Assembly (NCBI GenBank): GCA_025360745.1
Contig: JANYBP010000050.1
Location: 1-35,426 of the forward strand
Source: a bacterium
GTDB lineage: Bacteria; Verrucomicrobiota; Kiritimatiellia; CAIKKV01; CAIYGI01
Direction of reading: 5' to 3'
Length of the DNA stretch: 35,426 bases
Positions 16,691 through 23,720 of this stretch are shown one piece after another. Under the pieces are notes generated by a model. The model was not told where the DNA came from. It saw nothing but the letters and a program-made list of their open reading frames with translations, and did not search any database. A program made the position numbers and the translations under genes. Position 1 is the stretch's first letter; every line of letters begins with the position of its first letter.

Positions 16691-17214
16691 ATAACCGGCC
16701 TTCATCCAAAGGCAGGCCGCCGAAATTCGCTGAAGCGAGCCGCCCGGTCACCGTCACCCTGCCGGAACGGACGCTGCGACAACTGGGTACTATCGACGCC
16801 GACCGCGCACGGGCCATCGTCAAGGCGACAGATGCCGGCCGCCGGCGCTATGACCGGGGCAGGGCGCCGCTGGTTGAAACCGTCGAGATCGCGAAAGGTC
16901 AGGCCGTGATCGTGGTCGGACCCAGCCGCGGACTGAGGGCGATTCCCTGGTTGAGGCTGGTGGAAATCGCGCCGTCCCGCTTTTTACTGGCCATTCCGCC
17001 CGGCACGGCGGTCGATTCGCTGGAGGTCGCCATTCTTGACAAAGCCCAGGGCGGGGCTCACGCCGACCCGTACGAACGGAAGCTGCTGCTGGAACTCTAT
17101 CGTGTCTTGCGCTCCTGCCGCCAGCGACAGGCCGTAACCAAAGCGGAAATCCTCTTTGTACGCCCCATCAAGGCTGCGGACGCTTGCGCCACAACGGCAG
17201 GATACAGACCATGA
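16687..17214 (+). CDS. Conserved-looking protein with ribbon-helix-helix-like N-terminus
   Basis: 175 residues. The N-terminus GRPPKF followed by RPVTVTLPERTLRQL reads like a CopG/Arc ribbon-helix-helix: one strand and a helix, after an AT-hook-like GRP motif. The middle has GQAVIVVGPSRGLRAIPWL and RFLLAIPPGTAVDSLEVAIL, which suggests a small alpha/beta sensor domain. The C-terminus is helical and basic. I have an impression of this family near DUF5989 and SGNH genes in polysaccharide loci, but cannot confirm it. It could be a DNA-binding regulator that senses a glycan precursor; that is inference. The start overlaps the stop of the upstream SGNH gene by ATGA, and DUF5989 follows after 16 bases. 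Confidence 0.72.
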   Translation: MNNRPSSKGRPPKFAEASRPVTVTLPERTLRQLGTIDADRARAIVKATDAGRRRYDRGRAPLVETVEIAKGQAVIVVGPSRGLRAIPWLRLVEIAPSRFLLAIPPGTAVDSLEVAILDKAQGGAHADPYERKLLLELYRVLRSCRQRQAVTKAEILFVRPIKAADACATTAGYRP

Positions 17215-17230
17215 CCCAGTGGAGTCAGAG

Positions 17231-17395
17231 ATGAAAGCAACGGATTATCTGTGGCAATTGTCGAAAGACTGGCTGAGGTTCGCAAGGGCGAACAAGATCT
17301 GGTGGATCGTCCCGCTCGTGCTTGTGCTGCTGCTGTTTTCCGCAATGGTTTACATCGTCCAGACCTCCAAACCGGTCATCTACACGCTGTTCTAA
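17231..17395 (+). CDS. DUF5989 family membrane micro-protein
   Basis: 54 residues: a short amphipathic N-terminus ending in basic residues (RFARANKIWW), one membrane helix (about 25-43, PLVLVLLLFSAMVYIV), and the closing motif IYTLF. The WW-before-helix and YTLF end are the signature by which I recognise DUF5989. Members commonly sit beside SxtJ-like membrane proteins, carbamoyltransferases and SGNH hydrolases in exopolysaccharide clusters. Here the SGNH neighbour is present, but no SxtJ or carbamoyltransferase is in the window. GGAG (17221-17224) supports ATG 17231. The function is unknown; it may be a small subunit or adaptor of a membrane enzyme. Confidence 0.8.
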   Translation: MKATDYLWQLSKDWLRFARANKIWWIVPLVLVLLLFSAMVYIVQTSKPVIYTLF

Positions 17396-17420
17396 GTCTC
17401 CCGCTGAATTGCGCGGCGGA

Positions 17421-17449
17421 TTGACATCGGCGCACGGGATTCCCATACT
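17421..17449 (+). promoter_or_regulatory. Putative sigma-70-type promoter of the outer-membrane barrel gene
   Basis: A perfect TTGACA (17421-17426) is followed after 17 bases by CATACT (17444-17449), which matches four of six -10 positions. The start site would be near 17456, inside the palindrome TCAATTGA (17456-17463). It probably drives the barrel gene and, by read-through, the GT2-to-SGNH run. Confidence 0.5.
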
Positions 17450-17498
17450 GTAGAGTCAATTGACGCCTCGATGGAGGCAAACGGAGGGGGATGAGCAT

Positions 17499-18272
17499 AT
17501 GCGTACCACATTGATGCGGACTGTTATGCTGGCAGTGGTGATTGTGACCATGCGGGTCGCGGGGGCGGATGCGGCCGTTGCGTGCGGCGATGCGGAGGGC
17601 GACACTTTGTGGTCTGCTCTTCAAACCCGCCTTTCGGTGGGAGTGCGCGGCACGGGTTTCCGGCTGGAGGATCGCGATCGCAACCCGAACGCCACCAGCG
17701 CCGCACAGGGAAGTTTCTACGGCAGCATCACGGAACTCAAGGCCCGGCAGGATCTCTGGCCGTACAAATTTTTCGCGGACTATCTTTTCTGCCCCTATGG
17801 CGGGCTGGAATTGACCTGGGACCGGGTCGGGGCGGACACGATCACCAGGCAGGACGGCCATAATGACGGCACGGTCATCGCTAACGCGCCGCTGCTTGGC
17901 GCATTCGGACGGTACCCGAATGACACCGGCTTCGTGCCATACGCCGGGATAGGCGTCGGCTACGCATTTACGCATTTCGAACCGGATTACCACTGGACCC
18001 ATGCCATTCTTCCCAACGGCGATTTCAAAGCCGGTCCCGACTGGCGCCAGTCGTTCGACATGCGGGATAGTTGGAGCTGGTTCCTGTATGCCGGCCTGTC
18101 GGTCGCGCTAAACGCCAACTGGGCGCTCGACCTGTACGTCCGGCACGAGGAGTTGAATCTGCACGCAACACACTCCACCTATGTCGGCACAACGCTGACC
18201 TCGGGACCCACCGACTTCAGCCTGCCATTCCGCAACGACGCTCTCGGAATCGGCGCGCGCTATTCATTCTGA
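17499..18272 (+). CDS. Predicted outer-membrane beta-barrel protein
   Basis: 257 residues. A cleavable signal peptide is likely: basic MRTTLMRT, hydrophobic core, then ADA before about residue 25. The mature part is rich in alternating aromatic strands (TRLSVGVRGTGFRL, YKFFADYLF, FVPYAGIGVGYAF, SWFLYAGLSVALNANWALDLYVRHE) and ends IGARYSF with a terminal phenylalanine, the signal for outer-membrane barrel assembly. The size suits an eight-stranded OmpA/OmpW-type barrel. GGAGGGGG (17483-17490) lies 8 bases before ATG 17499 and fixes the start. It has its own promoter. Its place at the head of the GT2 run hints at an envelope role linked to the glycan, but a specific function cannot be assigned. 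Confidence 0.82.
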   Translation: MRTTLMRTVMLAVVIVTMRVAGADAAVACGDAEGDTLWSALQTRLSVGVRGTGFRLEDRDRNPNATSAAQGSFYGSITELKARQDLWPYKFFADYLFCPYGGLELTWDRVGADTITRQDGHNDGTVIANAPLLGAFGRYPNDTGFVPYAGIGVGYAFTHFEPDYHWTHAILPNGDFKAGPDWRQSFDMRDSWSWFLYAGLSVALNANWALDLYVRHEELNLHATHSTYVGTTLTSGPTDFSLPFRNDALGIGARYSF

Positions 18273-18291
18273 CAAGGGCGGGGATTTCGCA

Positions 18292-19383
18292 ATGCTGAAC
18301 AACAAATCCGTGGCGGTGGTGGTCGCTTGTTATAACGAGGCCTCTCAGATCGGGCGCGTCCTGAGCACGATGCCCGAGTTTGTCGATCTGATCGTGGTCG
18401 TTGACGATTGCTCGACGGACGCCACTTCCGCCACAGTCAAGGCGTTCATGGCCGCCGATTCCCGTTCGGCGCGCCGGATCGTCAAGCGCGTAACGGCCTA
18501 CAGCGACAGTCCCTACGACACCGCCAACAACATGGCACTCGACATGGACAAGGAGGCCGAGCGCTTCTTTGCGCCCGCCGATGTCCTGCGCAGCGATACG
18601 AGCCGTGTCGCCCTGGTATCGCATCTGAAGAACAGCGGCAAAGGAGCGGCCGTGGCCACCGGCTACAAGTACGCGCGTGAACACGGCATAGACTGCACGG
18701 CGATCATGGATGGCGATGGGCAAATGAACCCGGCGGAACTCGAACGAGTCTGTCTGCCGGTTGTCAACGGCGTCGCCAGTTACTCGAAGGGCAACCGCTT
18801 CAAACACCGGGCGGCCCGGCGTTCGATACCGCGGGTGCGCTTCTTCGGCAACGCGGTGCTCTCGATCCTCACCAAGATCGCCACCGGTTACTGGCGCGTC
18901 TCGGACGCGCAGACGGGTTTCACAGCGATCGGCCTGGAGGCGCTGGAAAACATCGACATCCATCGTCTCTACGGCTCGTACGGCGTCTATAACGATTTGC
19001 TGCAGAAACTCAATATCGCCGGCTTCACCGTGACCGAGGTGCCGATCACACCCATCTACAACGTGGGCGAGAAGTCCAAGATGCGGATCGGCAGGGTCAT
19101 GCGCAAGGTTTCCTGGCTGCTGGTCAAACTTTTCTTCGAACGCCTGTTCAAGAAATACCTGCTGACCAACTTCCACCCTCTATTCCTGCTCTATATGGCC
19201 TCCTTTCTGGCATTCGCGATCGACATTCCGATCACGATCCGCTTCCTCTACGCCTACTTCGCGGGGGCGGGCATCTGGACGGCGCACCTGACACTGCTGA
19301 CCAACCTGATGCTCTTCTCCTTCCAGTCGCTGGTCTTCGCAATGTGGTTCGATATGTATGACAACGAAGCCCTCTACGTCTAA
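18292..19383 (+). CDS. GT2 family glycosyltransferase with C-terminal membrane helices
   Basis: 363 residues with a GT-A fold: VVVACYNEA (9-17), VVVDDCSTD (36-43), KNSGKGAAVATGY (113-125) and the metal-binding MDGDGQ (139-144). This is the dolichyl-phosphate-mannose-synthase-like branch, which loads a sugar onto polyprenyl phosphate. Two hydrophobic segments near 300-325 and 335-355 anchor the C-terminus. Between the VDD strand and the KNSGKG motif there is an insertion of roughly 40 residues (about 65-105) that the shortest family members lack. Its product could feed the family 39-like transferase upstream, which would use such a lipid-linked donor. It overlaps the deacetylase gene by 26 bases. 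Confidence 0.92.
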   Translation: MLNNKSVAVVVACYNEASQIGRVLSTMPEFVDLIVVVDDCSTDATSATVKAFMAADSRSARRIVKRVTAYSDSPYDTANNMALDMDKEAERFFAPADVLRSDTSRVALVSHLKNSGKGAAVATGYKYAREHGIDCTAIMDGDGQMNPAELERVCLPVVNGVASYSKGNRFKHRAARRSIPRVRFFGNAVLSILTKIATGYWRVSDAQTGFTAIGLEALENIDIHRLYGSYGVYNDLLQKLNIAGFTVTEVPITPIYNVGEKSKMRIGRVMRKVSWLLVKLFFERLFKKYLLTNFHPLFLLYMASFLAFAIDIPITIRFLYAYFAGAGIWTAHLTLLTNLMLFSFQSLVFAMWFDMYDNEALYV

Positions 19384-20284
19384 GGTCGCGGTCAGCATCG
19401 ACGTCGAGGATTGGTATCATGGCCCATCGGTCATGCCGCCCGGCGATTCCGGCGCGGCTCTGCGGCGGTTTCTCGATGCGCATCCCGATGCCGAACGGGG
19501 CTATCGCTACATCGATGCCTGTCTCGAGATGCTCGAGATCAGAGGGATCAAGGCGACCTTCTTCTGGGTGGCGGAATACGCCCGGCGTCACCCGGAACTG
19601 CTGCGCCGGGTCGCCGCGGCGGGCCACGAGATCGGCTGCCACGGATTGACGCACGCGGCGAAGCTGGATGCCCGCGCCAAACGTCCGCTTTTCACGCCCG
19701 CCGCGTTCGCCGACCGGACAGCGCAGGCGCGGGCGATCCTGCAGGAGTTGTGCGGGCGCGCCGTGATCGGCTACCGCGCGCCCAACGCCTATCTTTCGGG
19801 CGCGATGCTCGATGTCCTGGAAGAGTTGGGATTCCGTTACGATTCGTCGGTCTCGGTCAACAGCCTCTACAACAAGACCGACGGCCGGCTGACCGGCGTC
19901 ACCACGCGGCCGTACTATCCGGCGCGCGGCGGACTGGGCTTGGGAAATGTCCGTCGCGGGTTGATCGAATTCCCCTGGCCGTACCTGAATCTGTGCGGGT
20001 TCAAAATGCAGGCCGCGGGCGGACCCTTCCTGCGCTTGTTCGGCAGCACGCTGATTCGGCGCGGACTGGCACAGTCGCTCAGGCGGGGACATACGGTCTT
20101 CTATTTTCACCCGATCGACATCTGCAACGAGGATTTTCCCTTCAAGTTTTCGCTCAAGCGTCCCTTCCTGTGGTACATCAAGGGCGACCGCGTGAAACGC
20201 CGTGTGGAGCGGGTGTTGGATTTCATCCGCGATCGCGCCGTTAATTTCGAAAGCTTGCTGCGCGATCCCGAGGTGGTTTCATGA
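19358..20284 (+). CDS. Polysaccharide deacetylase family protein (NodB fold)
   Basis: 308 residues. All NodB-type motifs are present: SIDVEDWYH at 13-21 (Asp15 as the catalytic base candidate, Asp18), the metal-binding HGLTH (His95, His99), GYRAPN (138-143, Arg140) and FHP near 250-252 (His251). No signal peptide is seen, so it probably acts in the cytoplasm or at the inner face, as do the relatives found in exopolysaccharide loci. The VEDW variant and length resemble the deacetylases of XrtA-linked exopolysaccharide clusters, but no exosortase is in this window. It would remove N-acetyl groups from amino sugars of a lipid-linked glycan. The start lies inside the GT2 gene and the stop overlaps the next start (ATGA). 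Confidence 0.92.
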   Translation: MTTKPSTSKVAVSIDVEDWYHGPSVMPPGDSGAALRRFLDAHPDAERGYRYIDACLEMLEIRGIKATFFWVAEYARRHPELLRRVAAAGHEIGCHGLTHAAKLDARAKRPLFTPAAFADRTAQARAILQELCGRAVIGYRAPNAYLSGAMLDVLEELGFRYDSSVSVNSLYNKTDGRLTGVTTRPYYPARGGLGLGNVRRGLIEFPWPYLNLCGFKMQAAGGPFLRLFGSTLIRRGLAQSLRRGHTVFYFHPIDICNEDFPFKFSLKRPFLWYIKGDRVKRRVERVLDFIRDRAVNFESLLRDPEVVS

Positions 20285-21633
20285 GTCCCCCCACCCTCAC
20301 ACGCCTCCGCCGCGAGGTGATCGAAGCGGGCATTTGCACCGGGTGCGGCGCGTGCGCGGCGCTCGATCCTTCGGGGGCCACCCGCATGGACGATACCCCG
20401 TTCGGCCCGCGGCCCGTATTCGCGCCGGACACCGGGAATCTGCCGGACCTGGCCTGGGAGTCCTGTCCCGGCAAGGGGATAGACTATCCCGCGCTTTACC
20501 GCCGCCACTATGGCCGGCTCCCGGACAACTGGCTGCTGGGTTGTTTTCATCGCGTGCGGACCGGCTACTCCGCGGACGATGCGATCCGGCGCGGCAGCGC
20601 CTCGGGCGGCATTCTGAGCCACACGCTGGTGTATCTACTGGAAAGCGGGCGGATCGATGCGGCCATCGTGGTCCGCCAGGGTCTGCCGGAGCCTGTGAAG
20701 GCGCGGGTGACGATCGCCCGTTCGCGCGCCGAAATTCTGGCCGCCGCGCAGTCGGTCTACATACCCGTCTCCGTCCTGGATATCCTCGGCCGGCTCGTGC
20801 CCGGCGAACGCTACGCGATTGTCTGCCTTCCCGAACAGGCGGCAGCCCTGCGCTGGCTTCAGCACGCGGGCCACCCCGCGGCCCGTCAAATCCAGCATCT
20901 GCTCGGACCATACACCGGCACCGCGCTCTATCCCGCCGCCATCGCTTGCTATCTGCGCTCGAAAGGGGTGCGCACCGACGATGCAGTGACCTCGCTGAAA
21001 TGGCGCGCCGGCGAATGGCCCGGCTACATGGAAATCCGCACGGCATCCGGCAAGGTCTTGCGTTCCAAAAAGGTCTATTACAACTTTCTGATCCCCTTTT
21101 TCATCACGCAAACCAGCCTTCAGAGCATGGACTTCACCAACGAATTTTGCGACCTCTCGGTCGGCGATGCCTGGTCGCCGCGCTTCGAAGCGCTGGGCGG
21201 CGGCCACTCGGTCCTGACCACGCGCAGCGCGGCTATGGAAGAGACGATCGGCGAGATGGCCCGGACAGGCCTGTTGAAGGTCGAGGCCGAGGATGCGGAG
21301 CAATCCCTGGCCATGCACGGGCACATGCTTGACTTCAAAAAGCGCGGCGGCTACATTCGCAACCGAATCCGGCGGCGGATGGGGATGCGCGCCCCCGACT
21401 ATGGGCTTCGGCCCCAGCCGTTGCCCGCGTCGAGGTGGGCGGTTGAACTGGTGGTCGGAGGACTGTTCCTCGTCGGCGGCACGACGCTGGCCCGCAAGGC
21501 GCTGGAACACATCCCGGAGTCCGTGATCGGACCGTTATTCAACCGCTTGCGGCTGGGCTGGAAGCGCATGAGCAAACCTGTCAAACGTAAGGGCTTGGGC
21601 CAGCTGTCCATGGCGGTGCGGCCGTGTCCATGA
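20281..21633 (+). CDS. FrhB-like coenzyme F420 hydrogenase/dehydrogenase beta-subunit family protein
   Basis: 450 residues. The N-terminal iron-sulfur motif is CTGCGAC (Cys19, 22, 25). The usual fourth cysteine of a CxxCxxCxxxC ferredoxin is absent (ALDP instead), but ESCPGKG supplies Cys63, which could complete one 4Fe-4S cluster. The flavin-binding region begins with RRGSASGG near 102-109, and the C-terminal domain has VGDAWSP. In methanogens these proteins pass electrons to F420. In polysaccharide clusters, relatives often accompany pyruvyl transferases and are thought to reduce sugars or their derivatives. No pyruvyl transferase is seen here. Both ends are coupled to neighbours by ATGA overlaps. 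A glycan-linked oxidoreductase is the best guess. Confidence 0.83.
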   Translation: MSPPTLTRLRREVIEAGICTGCGACAALDPSGATRMDDTPFGPRPVFAPDTGNLPDLAWESCPGKGIDYPALYRRHYGRLPDNWLLGCFHRVRTGYSADDAIRRGSASGGILSHTLVYLLESGRIDAAIVVRQGLPEPVKARVTIARSRAEILAAAQSVYIPVSVLDILGRLVPGERYAIVCLPEQAAALRWLQHAGHPAARQIQHLLGPYTGTALYPAAIACYLRSKGVRTDDAVTSLKWRAGEWPGYMEIRTASGKVLRSKKVYYNFLIPFFITQTSLQSMDFTNEFCDLSVGDAWSPRFEALGGGHSVLTTRSAAMEETIGEMARTGLLKVEAEDAEQSLAMHGHMLDFKKRGGYIRNRIRRRMGMRAPDYGLRPQPLPASRWAVELVVGGLFLVGGTTLARKALEHIPESVIGPLFNRLRLGWKRMSKPVKRKGLGQLSMAVRPCP

Positions 21634-23264
21634 ACGATCTCGATCGCATCGCCGACGACCTGGCCGCGCATGTCGATCGCATGCTCCCCCGCATCCTTTC
21701 GCAAGCTTGCCGCGATCCCCAGGCGCCCGCCTACGGGGCCTTCGACCGGGACTGGTGGCACTACCGGATCCGCGATTTTCCCTCGATCATTCTGCAACAG
21801 GGCGGTTACGCGGCCTGGCTCGCCGGCGGGTTGAAAAACTGGGCGCCCGGCCGGGCGGGACTGACCGCGCTGGCCGCGGCCAGCGCCCGATTCTGGAATC
21901 GCCGGGCCGTCCGCCATGGCGCCTTCGAAGAGTACTATCCCTGGGAACACGCCTATCCCCCGGCGGCCTTCTCGACCCTGGCGGTGATGAAAATGGCCGC
22001 CGCCGGCGTCGTTCCGCCGGAGAGCGTGCGGGCGGGCGCCGTGGTGGCGGCACGACAGTTGCTGCGCCGCTTCGAACCCGAGGCCGCCAATCAGCAGGTG
22101 GCGGGACTGGCCGCGCTGGCCTGGTTGCGGAAGGTCTTTCCCGATCTGGCGCCGGAACCGGCCTTCGCCAAAGTCGCGGCCGGGACACTCGCGCTGCAAA
22201 GCGCCGAAGGCTGGTTCATGGAATACGGCGGACCGGATCTGGCCTACCTCTCGGTGACGCTTGACGCCCTCTGGGACCTGCTGGACGCCACGGGCGACCA
22301 GCGCTACCGGAACGCCATTGACCGCGCCGTGGCCTGCATGGCGGAGTATGTGCCGCTGATGCATGCCAGCATCGGCATGCACAACGCGCGCAATACGGAC
22401 TACATCCTGCCGTACGGTCTGGCGCGCTGCCTGGCCGCGGAGGGACCAAGCCGGGCGACGGCCGCGGCGCTGCTGCCGATGCTCTACGGAAACTTGCGGT
22501 CGCCCGATCACTTTCTGCATGCCATCGATGACCGCTACCATTGCCACTATTCCGGCCACTCCCTGATCCGCGCCACGCTGCTGTTGCGGGAAATGCAGTC
22601 CGGCGGCGCATGGCCCAATCCCGCGCCGGCGGCGGAGGCGGACGTGGAGCGCCTGCTGCCGGGCTGCGGCCACTATATCCGTCGGCGGCCGGCGGCCGAC
22701 GGCGCGTCGCTGCTGCTCTCGCTTCGCAAAGGCGGGGTGCTGACGGCGCTGCGGGGCGCGGAGCGGGCCTCCGACTTCGGCTGGATCGTCACCGTCGGAA
22801 CAACCCAGCATGTCAGCCACTGGTGGTCTCCGGATTGGACTTGGACACGCGAAGCGGACGGCTTCACCGTCAAGGGCCGTCTGACACCGCACCGCGAACT
22901 GGTCAGCACGCCCGCAAAGCATGCCCTCTTGCGTCTGCTCAGCCTCCTGATCGGCAGCGGGCTGATCCCGGCGCTCAAGGCGCACCTGATCTTCAAGAAA
23001 CGTGCCAGCCCGTACGGTTTCGAACGGCGCATCGTATTGGAGGCCGCCAGAATTCGCATAGTGGACCGCATCACCGGTTTGCCGGACGGGGCCAGAATCG
23101 AATCCGCGCCGCGCGCTTCCAAGCGCCATGTATCGAGCGCCGACAGTTTTCACGCTGAGGACCTGCGCCTCTGCGTGGGCGATGTCCGCGAAAGAACGAC
23201 CAAAAGCGAGGGCGGCGTTTTCCGCGCGGAAACCGTCTATTCCTTCAAGTCCCCCCGCTCATGA
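21630..23264 (+). CDS. Predicted alpha/alpha-toroid (heparinase II/III-like) protein
   Basis: 544 residues. The first 370 or so are helical repeats rich in aromatic and Ala residues (FDRDWWHYRIRDF, EEYYPWEHAYPPAAFSTL, YHCHYSGHSLIRATLLLRE), as in (alpha/alpha) toroid enzymes. The last 170 are beta-rich (GGVLTALRG, HVSHWWSPDW, GFTVKGRLTPHRELV) with the feel of the C-terminal beta-sandwich of heparinase II/III-type lyases. No signal peptide is seen, which is odd for a polysaccharide lyase and argues for a cytoplasmic or membrane-associated biosynthetic role. ATG 21630 was chosen because it overlaps the preceding stop as ATGA; GTG 21624 is the alternative. The fold assignment is tentative and catalysis is not shown. 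Confidence 0.68.
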   Translation: MNDLDRIADDLAAHVDRMLPRILSQACRDPQAPAYGAFDRDWWHYRIRDFPSIILQQGGYAAWLAGGLKNWAPGRAGLTALAAASARFWNRRAVRHGAFEEYYPWEHAYPPAAFSTLAVMKMAAAGVVPPESVRAGAVVAARQLLRRFEPEAANQQVAGLAALAWLRKVFPDLAPEPAFAKVAAGTLALQSAEGWFMEYGGPDLAYLSVTLDALWDLLDATGDQRYRNAIDRAVACMAEYVPLMHASIGMHNARNTDYILPYGLARCLAAEGPSRATAAALLPMLYGNLRSPDHFLHAIDDRYHCHYSGHSLIRATLLLREMQSGGAWPNPAPAAEADVERLLPGCGHYIRRRPAADGASLLLSLRKGGVLTALRGAERASDFGWIVTVGTTQHVSHWWSPDWTWTREADGFTVKGRLTPHRELVSTPAKHALLRLLSLLIGSGLIPALKAHLIFKKRASPYGFERRIVLEAARIRIVDRITGLPDGARIESAPRASKRHVSSADSFHAEDLRLCVGDVRERTTKSEGGVFRAETVYSFKSPRS

Positions 23265-23719
23265 CGCCCATTCCCATACACTTCGACCGCTTGTTCGCCC
23301 GCACCGGTTTCGGCTGGGCGCGTACGATCACGCTGGTGAAATTCATGGCCGCCGGTCTGCCGTCCTTCGGCCTGGCCGTGCCGGCGAATTACCTGCTCGT
23401 GAGCCACGCGCATCTGGACAAGCCGCTGGCGTATGCCATCGTCATGGTGATACAGGTCACGATCAACTTCTTCATGTGCCGGCATTTCGTCTTCGGCGGA
23501 AAATCCACGGGACAATTTTCGCGTCAGTTCGGCGCGTTTTTCTCCGGCATCATGGCCTTCCGGGTGGCGGATTGGCTGCTCTACGTGCTGCTGGTCAATC
23601 GCGCGGGGATCTACTACCTGGCGGCCCAGGTTCTGAACGTGGCCGTCTTCGGCATCGCAAAGTTCGTATTCTCGGAATGGGTTTTCGCCCGCCGCGAGGC
23701 AACCAAAGTCAAGGAGTGA
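23261..23719 (+). CDS. GtrA-like membrane protein
   Basis: 152 residues with four hydrophobic helices at about 23-45, 52-72, 86-108 and 115-136. The order and spacing, the NFFMCRHFVFGG stretch after helix two, and the closing KFVFSEWVF motif are typical of the GtrA family. These proteins help flip polyprenyl-phosphate-linked sugars across the inner membrane. A GT2 polyprenyl-phosphate sugar transferase (18292-19383) and a family 39-like user of such donors (9902-12994) lie in the same locus, so the three could form one donor-making, flipping and transfer route. The start overlaps the toroid gene stop (ATGA). Confidence 0.85.
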   Translation: MTPIPIHFDRLFARTGFGWARTITLVKFMAAGLPSFGLAVPANYLLVSHAHLDKPLAYAIVMVIQVTINFFMCRHFVFGGKSTGQFSRQFGAFFSGIMAFRVADWLLYVLLVNRAGIYYLAAQVLNVAVFGIAKFVFSEWVFARREATKVKE

Positions 23720-23720
23720 C

